This document shows, one piece after another, positions 63,853 to 64,000 of a stretch of 64,000 nt of DNA. Below the pieces are notes generated by a model. That model was not told the origin of the DNA and ran no database searches. It saw only the letters and a list, made by a program, of their open reading frames with translations. Position 1 is the stretch's first letter; each line of letters begins with the position of its first letter. Location of the stretch: assembly GCA_029448655.1 (NCBI GenBank), contig JACCLO010000009.1:2232001-2296000 (forward strand). The letters are read 5' to 3'. The position numbers were made by a program, and so were the translations under genes. Source of the DNA: Wolfiporia cocos (Eukaryota; Basidiomycota; Agaricomycetes; Polyporales; Phaeolaceae).

Positions 63853-64000
63853 ATGGCAAGCCTGGCTCATTACCTCTATCTGCTTTTAGCTCTCGCCATC
63901 GTTTGGCGATTGCTCCAGAGCAAACGTAACTTGAAGCCTCTCCCACCAGGACCAAAAGGATGGCCATTAATCGGTAATGTCTTCGATATGCCGGTGTCTC
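63853..64000 (+). CDS. Cytochrome P450, N-terminal part (runs off the window)
   Basis: Cytochrome P450s are haem monooxygenases anchored in the ER membrane. The 49 visible residues start MASLAHYLYLLLALAIVWRL, a hydrophobic membrane anchor. A basic stop-transfer stretch (QSKRNLK) and the proline-rich hinge PLPPGPKGWPLIGNVFDMP, typical of microsomal P450s in agaricomycetes, follow. No intron is visible before the edge. The haem-binding Cys region lies outside the window, so family and substrate cannot be assigned. Confidence 0.9.
   Translation, partial: MASLAHYLYLLLALAIVWRLLQSKRNLKPLPPGPKGWPLIGNVFDMPVS

Overview
The window looks like a repeat-rich, gene-poor stretch of a fungal chromosome, most likely an agaricomycete basidiomycete. 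Three points suggest this: host genes with many short introns (48-61 nt) and a micro-exon, a truncated cytochrome P450 gene at the right edge, and dense Ty3/gypsy chromodomain retrotransposons with 5-bp target duplications. Only three host genes are supported. They are a derlin-type ER membrane protein (1853-2816, +), a Chs5-type exomer subunit with FN3 and BRCT domains (2994-4613, -, convergent with derlin), and the first 49 codons of a P450 (63853-64000, +). Everything from about 5.2 to 61 kb is transposon on transposon.

Layout. 0.17-1.2 kb: LTR-like remnants, a 22-bp tandem repeat and a GC-rich hAT-like end. 1.85-4.6 kb: the two host genes. 5.2-6.8 kb: a non-autonomous DNA element with an 8-bp target duplication, split by a solo LTR. 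6.9-9.2 kb: three LTRs nested inside one another. 9.86-26.1 kb: a decayed gypsy element (element I), split by a solo LTR and by element III, a young minus-strand gypsy (16954-24197) whose integrase region is deleted. 26.1-31.9 kb: a decayed, truncated second copy of element II. 31.9-55.5 kb: element V. Its 5' LTR holds a solo LTR that holds element II (32637-43097), and the 5' LTR of element II holds a small non-autonomous LTR element (element E, 32773-34552). 55.7-61.0 kb: a pogo/DDE_1-type transposase pseudogene with a C-terminal SAP-like domain, split by a 3-kb composite insertion that has palindromic ends and a 22-bp minisatellite. 61-64 kb: mostly unassigned, with an intron-containing remnant of a mobile integrase-like gene, short repeats and the P450 start.

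The most unusual biology is in the retrotransposons. Two different gypsy lineages carry a dUTPase in two different places. Elements I, III and V have it at the extreme C-terminus of Pol, after the chromodomain. Element II has it between protease and reverse transcriptase. Elements I, III and V also carry an extra reading frame of about 270-310 codons upstream of Gag. Element II has an extra 3' frame, overlapping the end of pol, that encodes a coiled-coil-like protein with two zinc knuckles. Element III shows a candidate -1 frameshift heptamer at the gag-pol junction. Many inactivating stops in the older copies look like C-to-T or G-to-A changes. All boundaries and splice sites were read by eye; no alignment or database search was run.
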